Shown piece by piece: positions 1-11,857 of a stretch of 64,000 bases of DNA (its first letter is position 1; each line of letters opens with the position of its first letter). The notes below the pieces were generated by a model that was not told where the DNA came from, did not search any database, and saw nothing but the letters and a program-made list of their open reading frames with translations. The stretch spans positions 239,443,803 through 239,507,802 of the forward strand of contig OV884059.1 in assembly GCA_930367215.1 (NCBI GenBank), read 5' to 3'. A program made the translations under genes and the position numbers. Source of the DNA: Pollenia angustigena. Lineage: Eukaryota > Arthropoda > Insecta > Diptera > Polleniidae.

Positions 1-48
1 TACAAGACGCAATAAACCAAAACCTTTTATTTATATTACCATAGGTAA

Positions 49-345
49 GGGCTATAAATTATTACTAGATATGGATTTCTAGTGTATTAGTATCAAATAA
101 GAATAATTTTAAAAAATTTTGGGGCTATCTAAGTATAGAACTAGATACGGATGTCTAGTAATTTCGCGTTAATCAAGAAGAATTTTTAAAATTTTCGGGC
201 TATCTGGGCATTTGCATTAATTAAGAAGAATTTTTAACTTTTTGGGGGCTATTTGGGTATAGTACTAGATATGAATATCTAGTTTTTACGTTTCAATTCT
301 TTCCAATATTTTTGGGGCTATAAAATTATAGCATTTTATTTTCAC
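49..345. repeat. Degenerate AT-rich tandem repeat, about 75-bp period
   Basis: Copies of a unit starting GGGGCTAT and containing an ACTAGATA-GG/AA-T-TCTAGT block occur near 49, 123, 199, 248 and 317. Spacings are about 74, 76, 49 and 69 bp; the third copy is shortened. Each unit carries a small palindrome around CTAGAT and an AAGAATTTTTAA run. No coding sequence is seen. It could be a decayed satellite or the internal repeats of a transposon. Confidence 0.65.
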
Positions 346-3160
346 TCTAATTTATAGGGCCTAATGTTATTAGGGACTTGTTCTATTCATAGAAATAACC
401 CCACAGAAAGTTTACTTTGGTTATTATAAATTTTTTATTCACAATTGTGTAAAATCATAAAAGGCTTTTTAACGCGTTGAAGTTACTAAAGAGTGTCTTC
501 CAAGAGATTTATAATAAATGATTAAAATATAAACCTCAACTCACATATAAATTATTTCGAATAAACTAAATCTAACCGTTCGAATATGTAGGTACGTATG
601 AGAAAACCAAGAAAAACATCATTATGGTTGTTAAAATTTATTTTATTTTTATTACAATAGTTTTATCTTTCTATTTTTGTTTTATGATCAATGTTATATT
701 TAATATTATTATTGAGGTTTTTTGTTTTCCTCACGGGCTAATATGATCAATCGTTTTTTTACCAAATGTAATTAAAAAACATTTATGGTTAATTTATTTT
801 CTTTTCCCAACGTTTCGTTCGCTTTTTTCGAACTTCAACAGGGGTTATTTTTATTCCATAAAAATAAATTAGGGTTTACATTTGTATTGCACTTTTTAAC
901 TATTTTATATTAAAAACTGGACTACACGACACAGAAATAAATAAATAATTAATAAGTAAAATACAACACAAACACCGAATAAAAGTCAAACTTAATGTAA
1001 ATATCACAGAACTCTTTGAATAGGGTTGGTTTTCACTAAATTGACTACATTTAACTTTATTTTAATAAATATACGGTATAATAAATTTTCTGGCTTTAAC
1101 TTCACAATCCTTTTATATTTATGAATTTATTTTATATTTAGTGTTTCTTCCTTTTGCGATGGTTTATTCCTGTTGTCCTTTTCCAAGTGCAATCCTTTTT
1201 GAGTAAGCGTTTGACCGAAATTTATGCACCTTATTGTTCGAAATACACCACCACTTTTCTTCTTTAAATATTCTCTCTTAGTTAGAGGGTTTTTATTTTC
1301 ACCAATTATTGCTTTTTTTTTTAATGCACTTTACAGAATAGTTGATTAAAAAATTCAACAGAAAACGAAAACTCTTCTGTTACCCTTTGACGACTGTGCC
1401 ACCAAATGTATAAGTGACTGCATGGGAATTACCTTTTACTTATGGGAACTAACTTACGTATATTCCAGGATACTTCCCAACATAAGGCCTGTTCTTGTAC
1501 TAAGTATGCACAATCGACCATATGATCTCACTGGAACTAAATATTGTGTATATTCCAGGAAACTTCCCAACAAAAGGTCCGTTCATATACGAAGAATATA
1601 CATTCGCAAAAAAAATTAAAAATTCAAGTAAAACCCGCACACGTTCTATTTATTTAATAATCCAATTTTTTAATAGAATAAAAAGAAGTTTTAACAAACC
1701 GCATAAAAAACAATATTTCAAACTAATTTTGAGGGTTGAACTTCCTCTGCTTATTTAGTTCTGTTTTATAGATCTGTAAACAAGTCCTTAACTATTTACG
1801 GAATTAAACTATCCCACGCGTTAGAAATAAATAAATTAAATTCAATTTTACTTTAATCAGAAATGAAATTGTTACTACTGTAAGTTAAATTTAATTTCGT
1901 TTTTTACGCTTTAAGTTTAAATTTTATGTTGCCGTACTATTTTTTAGCGGAGTGTATCCGCATGCCTCTTTGTTTTAATATTCCACTTAAATTAATATAG
2001 GTATATGTGCGAATGTGTATGTTCCACCAGTTATTATTTGTTTGTTAATATACATATAATTCCAACGTGCTTAAGAGATCAAAGAGATTTGTTAAAGAAA
2101 TGAAGAAAAAGAGAGTGTGCAAATCTTAAGTTTTATTAAGAATTAATGTGTGTATGCAAACGATAAAATTGATTTTTGGGGGTTGATTTTTAGATCTTTC
2201 CAAGAGAACGTAATCAATTTTAAGCATACATTAATGCATACGAAATGAAAAGTGTAAGTGCTAATTAAAGAGTTTGTACGAATATAAGTAAGAATGAAGT
2301 TGTTTGTTTTTTTTTTTTTTAAGGAGAGGTTTAGACTTCAAATTCTCCTATTCAAATTAGCTCCCTTGCAGGTTAGAACGTTTTCATATTTCCCCGCTTT
2401 CGTTTTACTATTCAAGAGTTAATTGTCACTTGACTTTTACTAAAGAGCACGCACAATTAGATTATTATTTAATCACACTTTGGTAAGGGGAAACACTGTG
2501 AATAAAACCAAACACGATTTGAATAAAAATTATGGTATTTCCAATAATAACGAGAACAAACTTGATGTTTCAATTTAAATTTGAGGTTGAAATAATTTCC
2601 AAATATCCTTCTTTTTGACTTCACTCTTTCTTTCCAACTAACTTAATTATTATTTTTTATAGGTACCTAGGAACATTTTTGATTTTTCCTAATATTTTTG
2701 ATTGTTTCACTTTTTCCTTTTAAATCAATATTAGGCACTTTTATTTTTCTTTTTTAATTTTAGGCAAAAATTTTTTTTTTGTTGGCGACTTCTACTTTCT
2801 TTATAAACGTTATTATTCACGCACTACCGACGGCTTGCTTTGCTTGTGCTTGTTCAATTACTAACTTCATTAAGAGTTTACATGAATACTTTACCTCATA
2901 ATTCTGCTTGTTTATTTTCAATTTTACTCCCTTCCTTTTTTGTCGTGGACAATTAATTGTCTTTTAACTCGCTGATCTTTGACGTCTTTGAGTCATGCTT
3001 TTTCTCTTATGACCACTGGTTGAATAGTCGAAGGACCATGTAGTTCTGTGTGTTAAGGGATACACACAGAACGTTAAATAATCTTCTTTGGGCTTGCAGA
3101 ATTGCAGGGTACTGAACTTTGAGTAGTTGTTTAAAAGAAGACAATAATTGCAATCACTCA
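346..3160. other. AT-rich noncoding stretch
   Basis: No ORF that I recognise. The longest open frames (65-78 aa) have no family resemblance and look like chance. Apart from the short duplication at 1458-1592 I see only homopolymer runs and simple AT sequence. Confidence 0.6.
1458..1592. repeat. Short direct duplication, 90-bp spacing
   Basis: A block of about 38 bp starting GTATATTCCAGGA and running through CTTCCCAACA-AAGG-C-GTTC occurs at 1458 and again at 1548 with a few differences. It is probably a local tandem duplication. No function is visible. Confidence 0.6.
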
Positions 3161-3168
3161 TATGAGTG

Positions 3169-3366
3169 CAAGGCGAATTGACTAGAAGGTGAGGTCAACT
3201 CTACAACTACAATGCTTCTGTGGTCGGGTTGTCAAAAATATTGCTAGTAAAAAAAAACAGGGTTGTTTACATAAAAAACGTGTTTGTATACAAACTTTGA
3301 CAAATCGACCACCGAAAAAAAACACCATATGTTGACTTGACCCCACCTTCTAGTCAATTCGCCTTG
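3169..3366. mobile_element. 198-bp hAT-type MITE with 8-bp TSD
   Basis: The ends form an inverted repeat of about 30 bp, starting CAAGGCGAATTGACTAGAAG on the left and its complement on the right. Both sides carry the same 8 bp, TATGAGTG (3161-3168 and 3367-3374). An 8-bp duplication is the hallmark of hAT insertion. The interior has no coding capacity, so it is non-autonomous. Confidence 0.85.
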
Positions 3367-3570
3367 TATGAGTGATTACAATTGTAGGTGTTGAGGGAAA
3401 AGAAATAAGAGAGTTTATTAAATTACTTCTTCTCCAGTGGGATTAAAAGGTTAGTAATTTGATGGATAGTTACCTTTGGGTTCGAGGTTTCCTTTTTTCC
3501 AGCTAAGCTAGATTTCAATGATGAACAAGGTGAGTATTTGGGTTTTTTTTTGTATATAGGTAAGTATTTT

Positions 3571-3698
3571 AATTAGTATTGTGGTTATTTTGTTGAACTA
3601 TTCATGGTTTTTAATCCAAATTTTTAATATTTTTAATTAGGCTTAAGTTCATGAAATTTAATTTTCATTAAATTATTCTTATGAAGAAAGGAATTTTA
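3571..3698 (-). repeat. 3' part of the tRNA-promoter SINE family
   Basis: This segment, read on the minus strand, matches the tail of the SINE-like family at 32503-32721 (-), 32826-33182 (+) and 49686-49875 (+). Shared landmarks are TTTCTTCATAA, GAACTTAAGCCTAATTA and AAATAGTTCAACAAAATAACCACAAT. The tRNA-like head is missing, so this is a partial copy. Confidence 0.65.
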
Positions 3699-4271
3699 GT
3701 AAGTATTTTATTTAAATTTCAGGGTAATGGTGAGTATAATACAATTATTATTTTAATTTAAGGGTTTTTTTTAAGTAATAAGTAATTTTATTTAATTGCA
3801 ACTTGTAGCTTCTGTTGCTAAGCAAAAAGTGATCGAGCTAACGACAAAAAATCTTTTTCATAAAAACGTCTTCGGCTTATAAAAGCCGATCAGTTTTGGA
3901 ATTAATCCGTAAATATTACACGTTACCAATCTAATTACATTGCAAGGCTATTTCTTAACGCCATCTGTACTTCAATGTTGGCTTAATACTTTACAATATA
4001 ATGTTATATACATTATTAACATAATTTATTTAATTTGTTTCAAGTTGTAATTCATTTACTTTTATTAAACTTGACAGGCTAGGCTTTTCCCTTTTTTTCT
4101 ATTATTATTGGGTTTTAACTTCATATTTTTCTTACTAATTTTATTGTTGCTTAATACAAGTTTCCCTTTAATTCAAAATCAAATTCAATATACGTTAAAT
4201 TTCAATAAAGTTCATTTGGTATAAATAGAGGTTTAATCCAAAAATGTATATTGTCTAAACGCGAGTTTAGA

Positions 4272-6125
4272 CACCTATATTTAAAAAAGGAGATCCGAAT
4301 ACGCCAGAAAACTACAGAGGCATATCCTTCATGAATACATTAGCTAAAGTTATGATGGGAATTTTAAACAACAGGTTATATAACTGGGTGGAAGAGAATC
4401 AAGTTTTAACAGAATATCAATCTGGTTTCCGAAAAAAGTATTCAACAATTGACAACATATTCAATCTGGCTGGTATCGTTAATATAAATTTCGCGGAAAA
4501 GAAAAAGGTATATGCATTTTTTGTCGACTTCAAAGCAGACTTCGATAAAGTGGCAAGAACATCGCTTATATATAAATTATATTCAATTGGTATTTCTTAC
4601 AAATTTTTAAAAATATTGGAGGATATTTATAAAGATACGAAATCCACTGTATGGAATGGTGAAGAGTTATCTGAGAATTTTCAAACCAATTCAGGTGTTA
4701 AGCAAGGATGTTTACTGTCCCCACTTCTTTTTCACTTTATATTAACGATCTACACGAATCCCTAGGTGGTGGAATACTAATCGATGATATAAATATCCGG
4801 TTACTTATGTATGCGGATGATATAGTCATACTAGCTGATGATATAGGTACTCTTCAAGAGATGATCTTTAAACTGGAAAAATATTGCGATCTATGGAATC
4901 TAGAGGTAAACTTAAATAAATCAGAAATAGTTGTATTCAGAAATGGTGGTAGAATTAAATTGCAAGAAAAATGGCAGTTCAACGGAAACAATATTAAAAT
5001 CATCAATGAGTATAAGTACCTAGGAGTAATTCCTACACCGAAAATGAAATTTACCAAACATGTGGAAAGTAGAAATGCACAGGCCAAAACAGCTATTAAT
5101 TGTACTTGGAAAAACTTTATATCTAATAGACAAATTCAATTGAGTCAAAAGTGGAATCTCTTTTTAGCTGTTTGCAGGTCGATTCAATCATATGCAGCTC
5201 AAGTTTGGGGTTATGGTTATTTTGAGGAGATTGATTTACTTCAAAGATATTTCCTGAAAAAAAGTTTTGATGCTGCCAGATTTTACACCTAATTATGCTC
5301 TGATGCTTGAAACTGCCGCGGTAAACAACCATTTATATACATTGGAACTAAATCTGCTGTACTTATTTCGAGTTATGTTTCAATACCCGGCTAATAGGTT
5401 ACCGTTTCAAATTGCACATATACTTGCCCGAAAAAATTTGTTTTGCTTTAAAGAATTGCAAAAGGTTGCAGACAATCTAAATACTTCATGGTCCAGTACA
5501 CAACCCAATAAACAACAATGGATCGCACAAAGCAATGAACTAATAAAAAGAATAAAACAACATCAGCTTAATCTGTGGTTACAGAACAAGCAGCAACCTC
5601 AAGAATATATAAAGATTTAGATTTCGAAAGAGGTTCAAATTATTTTATTGACAACATGAATCAATCCAAAATAACGTGGGTCTTTAAAGAAAGATGTGGT
5701 CTCATTTAACTAAATTACAACACATTCGGGGCGACAACTGAGAACAAGATATGCAAGCTTTGTAATATGGGTATAATGGAAACATTTGAACATTTCCTAG
5801 GTGTTTGTCCAGTCCTCAAGGAGTTCCGAATTGAAAAACCGTATTTACTTTACACTGAAATGATTGATATACTTAATGGCGAAAAGAAAACGGATTGGGA
5901 AAGATTGGTTTATTATTTAAAGTCAGCATTACATTATCGAAATTTTTTAATACAAGAATATAATTAGCTAATTTGTTAAATAATTTCAAAGTTTTATAAA
6001 AACATTGGCGAATATTACTTTCAGTTTTCTAATTTTCAATTAGAGTTTATTTTATAAATAAAAATGAAATTTGTAAACAAAAATTTATTGTAAATAAAGA
6101 AAATCTTACTACTACTACTACTACC
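4272..6125 (+). pseudogene. 5'-truncated non-LTR retrotransposon (LINE) reverse transcriptase
   Basis: The reading starts inside the RT domain with IFKKGDPNTPENYRGISF. It continues through QSGFRKKYSTIDNIF, motif A FFVDFKADFDKV, and GVKQGCLLSPLLF. It then shifts frame near 4735 to LYINDL and an intact motif C box LMYADDIVIL (about 4806-4835). Further frame changes and stops follow. The C-terminal part (5750-5967) keeps a Cx2C..Hx4C knuckle, ICKLCNMG...FEHFLGVCP, as found at the end of many LINE ORF2 proteins. The copy ends with a TAC/CTA microsatellite at about 6106-6125, consistent with a LINE 3' tail. The endonuclease is absent. The clade is uncertain (I/Jockey group is possible). The copy is dead because of at least two frameshifts and stops. 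Confidence 0.8.
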
Positions 6126-6394
6126 ATAATCAAAAACTTTATAATTTACGATTGAAAAGTGAGACGAAAACGATTCAATAATGATTATAAAAACTAACAT
6201 TAAAAGGATCAAAAATTGTATGGTACCAATTTCTCACAAGGAGAGTATAATTTATGATTGAAAAGTGAGCTCATATACGGGTATTTTGCTCGTGAAGCTG
6301 ATTCCTAAAGCCACACAAGTATTTCATAATACTTTGTGAGATAGAAATATAATGAGTTTTGTTGCGACCACAAAAAACAAAATCAAAAAAGACG

Positions 6395-6907
6395 ATCTTA
6401 TTATTTTTTTCGGGAGTTTGACGATTTTTATAAAAATTTATCTGGCAGCGCTGAATAAAACCAAAACAAGGAGAGGCTAAAAAAAAATTTTAAATAACAA
6501 AATATAACAATTGTGTTTTGTTTATTTTCATCATATAAATTATGCATTCATCATTTAAATTCCTTCTATTTTTTATTAATTTTAAAAAAAATAGTAGGTA
6601 TATAAACATATTTTAAATTTAAAATATCTACATTTTGTTTTTCTCGCACCAATTTCACATGCGGCTTATTTTGACAGTTCTTGTAAGAAACTTTTCGCAA
6701 AATATTGTTACAGAAACACTTTTTCTCACATCCTTCCAATAAATGCTGGAAAATTATTTAAATGACAGACAATTCTCGCAAAGAAAAGATACAGAAACAC
6801 TTGTGTGAGAAAACTCATTTTTTGTTTCATTTCACACTATTTTTGTTGCAATTCACACGTTTCATGCGAAAAGTTTTACGATTTGAGAAATACAGAAACG
6901 GGCTACA
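6395..6907 (+). repeat. About 510-bp interspersed repeat, copy 1
   Basis: This is closely related, in the same orientation, to 40245-40755. Shared landmarks are TTTATCTGGCAGC-CTGAATAAA, GTGTTTTGTTTATTTTCATCA, GAAACTTTTCGCAAAAT, CAATAA-TGCTGGAAAATTATT and AGAAACGGGCTAC. No protein is encoded. TCTGGCAGCGCTG near 6441-6453 looks like a hAT TIR end, so part of it may be a hAT MITE. The right edge abuts the LINE remnant that starts at about 6908. Confidence 0.75.
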
Positions 6908-8792
6908 GGATACAGCTAACGAATTAATGAAAAGTTTGGATATATCAAGAAAGCAGGAGTGGAGCAGTTCAGTGTAATCTATGGATTTTAATCCTTCCAG
7001 CCGGAAGGCTTGGAGCCTATTGAGAAAGTTGGGGAGTGCGACACCACCATCATCTACAAAGCCAATTTTAAATCCAAATCAAATAGCAGCAGTGGCAGTT
7101 TCAAAATCTGAACCAAATGGAATTTTCTCCAGGGACATACAAAAAGCATATAAAGTTCCTAGGTCAGTTGTTTCTCCAAGCGCTCTGTATTCTAGTCCTT
7201 TTATTATACTAGAACTGAATGCTGCTCTGAAGCCTATTAAAGAAAAGACACCAGCAGGGGTAGAAGGAATCTCCCCAGAATTTCTAAAACATGCAGGTCC
7301 AAGAACAAAAATGTTGCTTACGCTATTTTTAGAAACATAATGTCAACAAACCAGTAACCCACATCTTTCAAGAAATCGAAGATTATCGCGCTATTAAAAC
7401 CAAACACACCTGCGGACCTACCTCAAAACTATCGATCTGTTACGTTGCTTTCCGTGAGCCTAAAGCTGCTGGAATGCCTAATAATAGAATAGGATCGTAT
7501 ATCGATCGCGTAATCCCTCAAGAACAAGCAGATTTAGAAAACAAAGAGGTTGTACAGACCAAGTCTTGTCTCTGACTAACTTCATTGAATATGGCTTCCA
7601 GAAAAAACTAAAAACTGGAGCTGTCTTCGTAGATCTGACGGCGGCGTATGATAATGTGTGGAAAAAGGGGCTATTATATAAATTACTAAATGTTATACCG
7701 TGTGTCAAAATTTGTAACCTCATCAGCTCCATGCTTAGTGATTGTCTATTTGGTGTGTTTTTAAACGATAAGAAGAGCAGAACTCGTTAACGGAACAACG
7801 GGCTTCCCCAAGGTTCTGTGCTCAACGTTGTTCAACTTATACATTCATGATTTACCGACCTCTAAATCGCGTCAATTTGCCTAAGCTGTTGACATGGCAT
7901 TCGCCTACCAACACTCTACTATTTCCGAATTGAAACACACACTTACAGCAGACCTTAGCAAAACCGCTGCCAAAACCGAGGTGAGCTGTTTTCTCATTAA
8001 CCACCATGAATCTAATCGAGAATTAAACATATGTGTAAACAACACACGACTAGCTCACAACACCTCTCCAAAATAGCTTGGAATTACACTCGATAGAACA
8101 CTTTTATTTAACGCACATCTCTCAAAAACGTCACAAAAACTAAAAACAAGAAACAACATAATACAGAAACTGACTGGAACTACGTGGGGAGCTAACCCAA
8201 ACTCTTGCGCATATCTGCACTGTCCCTGGTATATTCCGCTGCCGAATATGCAAGTCCGTTGTGGCTAAATAGTCGCCACAAACAAAAAATCGACCCTCAA
8301 CTAAACACGACAATGAGGTTGATCTCTGGAACTCTCCGTCCGACTTCAACAGAATGGCTGCCAAAAATATGTAATATAGCTCCACCAGATTTGAGGAGAA
8401 AAAAAGGCATTATTACGAAAGAATAACAAGATACAAAACAATAATCGAATTCCTCTTAATAACGACTTACGTAACCCTCCCAGCCGAAGGCTGCAGTCCT
8501 GACATGCTCCACTAGACCTCGCCAAGAACCTGCTCATCGAAAACTTTGATCTCAACGCAGCTTGGACAAGTCTATGATCTTACTCACAAAGATCCAGCTC
8601 ATTATTTGAAGAACGAAGTAGTGAAGCAGACCTTCAACTACCGAGGAAAGCATGATGTAACCTCAACAGATTGCGAACTGGTACCGGTAGGACCCTAGAA
8701 ACTCTCTACAAATGGGAACAAGTAGATAATCCCAAATGTCCATGTGGAGCCCCCGTCAAACAACCGATCACATCATTAGAGAAATGAAATAA
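6908..8792 (+). pseudogene. Decayed Jockey-type LINE ORF2 (linker, RT, C-terminal knuckle)
   Basis: It opens with the pre-RT linker FNPSSRKAWSLLRKLGSA (about 6984), then KEKTPAGVEGISPEFLKHAG. Motif A follows as VFVDLTAAYDNVWKKGLLYKL (about 7624). A degraded GLPQGSVL-like block lies near 7800-7830, and YSAAEYASPLW typical of the thumb near 8228. The end has RLRTGTGRTLETLYKWE and the cysteine motif CPCGAP near 8740. Several frameshifts and stops separate these pieces, and the YADD box is not cleanly readable (compare AYAVDMAF near 7880). The endonuclease is absent. It is truncated at the 3' side where the foldback repeat begins (about 8786-8793). Confidence 0.78.
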
Positions 8793-9204
8793 ATAAACAT
8801 TTACAAATCCAAGCAAATTTATTTTTAACTGATTCTAACAGTTATTCAAAAAACTAAGTGCACATTAATACGGATTACAGTTGCAATAAATACTGTCCGT
8901 TGATTAAGTCAAATTCTTCTTTATATTAAATTTAATTTAATGAAAATGTTATTTAAAATAACAAAAAGTTCATTTAAAACTTCAACCGCGAATTCTGTAA
9001 AAACAAATGAATTTTCAGTTATTTTATATTAATAACTTGTCAAAAAATAAACAACATATTTCTTAAAAACTAATGAGTATTCAGTTATTTTATATAATTT
9101 AACTACAAAAAATAAATTTTTACTTATCTATAAAAAACGATTTGCTTGTTTTGTGTACAACAATTCCCAGTTTCTATTTGTTAAAATAATTTAGCTAAAT
9201 ACAT
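8786..9204 (+). repeat. Foldback-type repeat, copy A, left half
   Basis: This matches the left half of the uninterrupted copy at 62455-63240. Landmarks are AATAAATAAACATTTA, AGCAAATTT...AACTGATTCTAAC, TTCAACCGCGAA and ACGATTTGCTTGTTTTGTG. The rest of the copy resumes at 22218 after the 13-kb hAT insertion. The final 8 bp, AAATACAT, are the hAT target duplication. Confidence 0.8.
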
Positions 9205-11355
9205 CAGGGTTTAAAAATACTAATATATTAGTCATAAATATGCATAATTTTAAACACAAACTGACAGAAAATCTAAAAATATTAAATAATCCACTATCGT
9301 AATATATTTAAATACATCATTGTATTAATATAATTTCTAGTGTTACACAAAAATATTTAACCAGTGGTAACTTTATAATATAAAATGCGCAAAATATTAA
9401 ATATTTCGCCGTATAAATATATTTTATATCGTAACTTTAACATATTTTTTGTCACCATAAATATTAAATGTTTTGTTTCTACAATATCAATATATTCCTA
9501 CCACACATTACAAACTGCCGCAGTATATCGTTAGCTAAAATGCAAAAAGACGTACCTAACAAAAAATTCAAAATCGAGTTTTTGATTGATTATTATGAAT
9601 GCTATAAAACTAAATGTCTTGACAAAATTTTACACTTCTGCGATCAAAAATTGCGCTTTTATTAACAAAAAACAAAGGGACGTAACTACAAGTTTTTTTG
9701 TTTGATGTATGCAAAACGACGTAATTACACATTTTTTTTTCTAAGAAAATAAAATGAAATGGTTTTCTTTGCAAATTGGTTGAAGAATTCCATGGACGAC
9801 TTATCAATGCATGTTTTTCTGAAATGTTTATAGTTTTCACTTTACAAAGTTTTTTGCTTCTCCTGTAAAATTATATTTTTGTTAGTTACGTCTTTTTGCA
9901 TTTTAGCTAACGATATGCGAAATGTACGAATATAAATAACATAACAAAACAAAATATGCCGTCTTGTTGATCATCGACTGCCAAAATATGCGACACAAAA
10001 TATGCGACTATTACACACGACATATTAAAATATTTTAGAGTAAATAGTAAACATATTATTAGTCGAAAAATAAACTAATAATAGTCACAATATGAAGAAA
10101 AAATTTTTTTTTGTGTACATACAAAAAAAAAAAAAAAATAAATAAAAAGGGAAAAATTTAAAATAAGAAAATCTTTGAATGTGAGTATGTGTAGGAAGAA
10201 GTAAATAATTATGTTTGATGGTTAATTTATTGAAAAAAGGCAAAATATGGTTGAAAGGTGAGTTTTATAGTTTGAGTGCAAAAAATATAAAAAATATTGA
10301 AAAGTTAACTAATATTTTAAGAAAATATATACATATGTACTTAGTTTGTATTTATAATAATATTTAATTTATAAACAGCCATTAAAAGAATATAGGGAGT
10401 GTTATATCAAAGACAAAATTAATTTGGTGTTTGGACTAGTTGTTCAAAAATAGAGTAAAGGTACAAAAGTGCGATTGTGTTTTGAGAAATTTATTTACAA
10501 CAGACAAAGTATCTTTTATAAGGACAAACATTTTTATGCGTGGGTGTGTAGATCATAGTTTTATGACGTAAGCATTTTATTTTTAGCTTAGCTCATTTAA
10601 TTGTTGATGATAATGGATGAATTCAAATTAGAACAACAAATCGCAATCTTGTAATAGAAGCTCAAAAAAAAGGATGTTGTGTAAATGTAGGTAGGAGGCT
10701 GCTTATATAAATGATCTTCTAGAGAAAAGAACATTTAAAGAAGTGATCTGTTGTAAAGACTATGCATATATATATGTATGTATGTATATATAATTGTTAG
10801 CGACAAAGTAAACTTAGAAATTTGATATTGTGTTTTGTGTTATACCAGTTGATTTAAAAAAAAAAAAAATTTATGACTTTTCTTGTTTTTTATAAGTATC
10901 TAATTTGGAAAAGAAATGTTTTTTCAGACTATTGTTGTTTTTTTATTTGCGCCTATCATAAATATATTTTTTAGGTAAAACACTTTTGTTTGCTATATGC
11001 ACTTGCGTAGACATTTATAAATAAAGCAATAATTATGACGCCAACAATAACGAAACCAACATTTTCATGCAAGTAGCGATCCTTTTTTATGAACATTTTT
11101 TGCCAATTTTACACACTTGTGACCTTTTTATTTGCTGTTGCATATACGTATGACAAACAATACCTTGTGGAATCACAACAACAAATGTATGCAAATTTAT
11201 GATCTATTTTTTTTAGCGGAAAATAAAGGGTTATTTATTTTTTCACTTGTTATTTTTACAACAGGTATAGGAAAAAAAGTATGAATAATTATGACGCCAA
11301 TATTTACGCAGAAAAAGAATTGTACACACCATCTGAGACAAGTGATGCGCATATG
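9205..11355 (+). repeat. Left arm of the hAT inverted repeat
   Basis: From about 9345 to 11355 this is the reverse complement of 20469-22090. Excluding the 386-bp MITE inserted at 9528, the arm is about 1.76 kb, the same length as the right arm (1.75 kb). Long stretches (for example 10381-10740) appear base-for-base identical to the right arm. The inner boundary lies at CATATG near 11350-11355, where the two sides diverge. No protein is encoded. Confidence 0.9.
9528..9913. mobile_element. 386-bp MITE inserted only in the left hAT arm
   Basis: The TIRs start TCGTTAGCTAAAATGCAAAA and are perfect for at least 20 bp at both ends. The right arm has the uninterrupted sequence GCAGTATATGCG at 21902-21913, so the insertion is clean. 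The duplication reads as TA (Tc1/mariner-like), or as ATAT if the element is taken as 9529-9912. The alternatives cannot be told apart because the site is palindromic. Short ORFs inside are not recognisable. Confidence 0.85.
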
Positions 11356-11359
11356 TTGC

Positions 11360-11770
11360 ATTTCTTGTTTTTTTTTATAAGTAGGTATGTTATTTGGAAA
11401 AGAAACGCTTTTTCAGAGTAGTGTTGTTTTTTTATTTGGACCAATCATAAATATTTTTTAGGTAAAACACTTTTGTTTTCTATATGCACTTGCGTAGACA
11501 ATAATTATGACGCCAACATTAACGAAACCCAAATTTTCATGCAAGTAGCGATCCTTTTTTATGAATTTTTTTTTGCCAATTTTACACACTTGTGACCTTT
11601 TTATTTGTTGTTGCATATACATATGACAAACAAGTGCAAGAATACCATGTGGAATCACAACAACAAATGTATGCAAATATATGATCTATTTTTTAGCGGA
11701 AAATAAAGGGTTATTTACTTTTTCACTTGTTTTTTTACATAAGGAAAAGGAAACGAGTGTATGAATTAGG
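11360..11770 (+). repeat. Second, diverged copy of the inner arm segment
   Basis: This 410-bp stretch repeats 10876-11290 in direct orientation, offset by about 482 bp. Landmarks are GGTAAAACACTTTTGTTT, TATATGCACTTGCGTAGACA, CATGCAAGTAGCGATCC and GCGGAAAATAAAGGGTTATTTA. It lacks a counterpart next to the right arm and differs from its twin more than the two arms differ from each other. Confidence 0.8.
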
Positions 11771-11857
11771 TCGCACAATCTGACAAAACGACAGTTGTTT
11801 AATTTGATTTTTAACGTTTGGTCTCACAAAAATAGTTTTTACAAGTAATAAATAATA

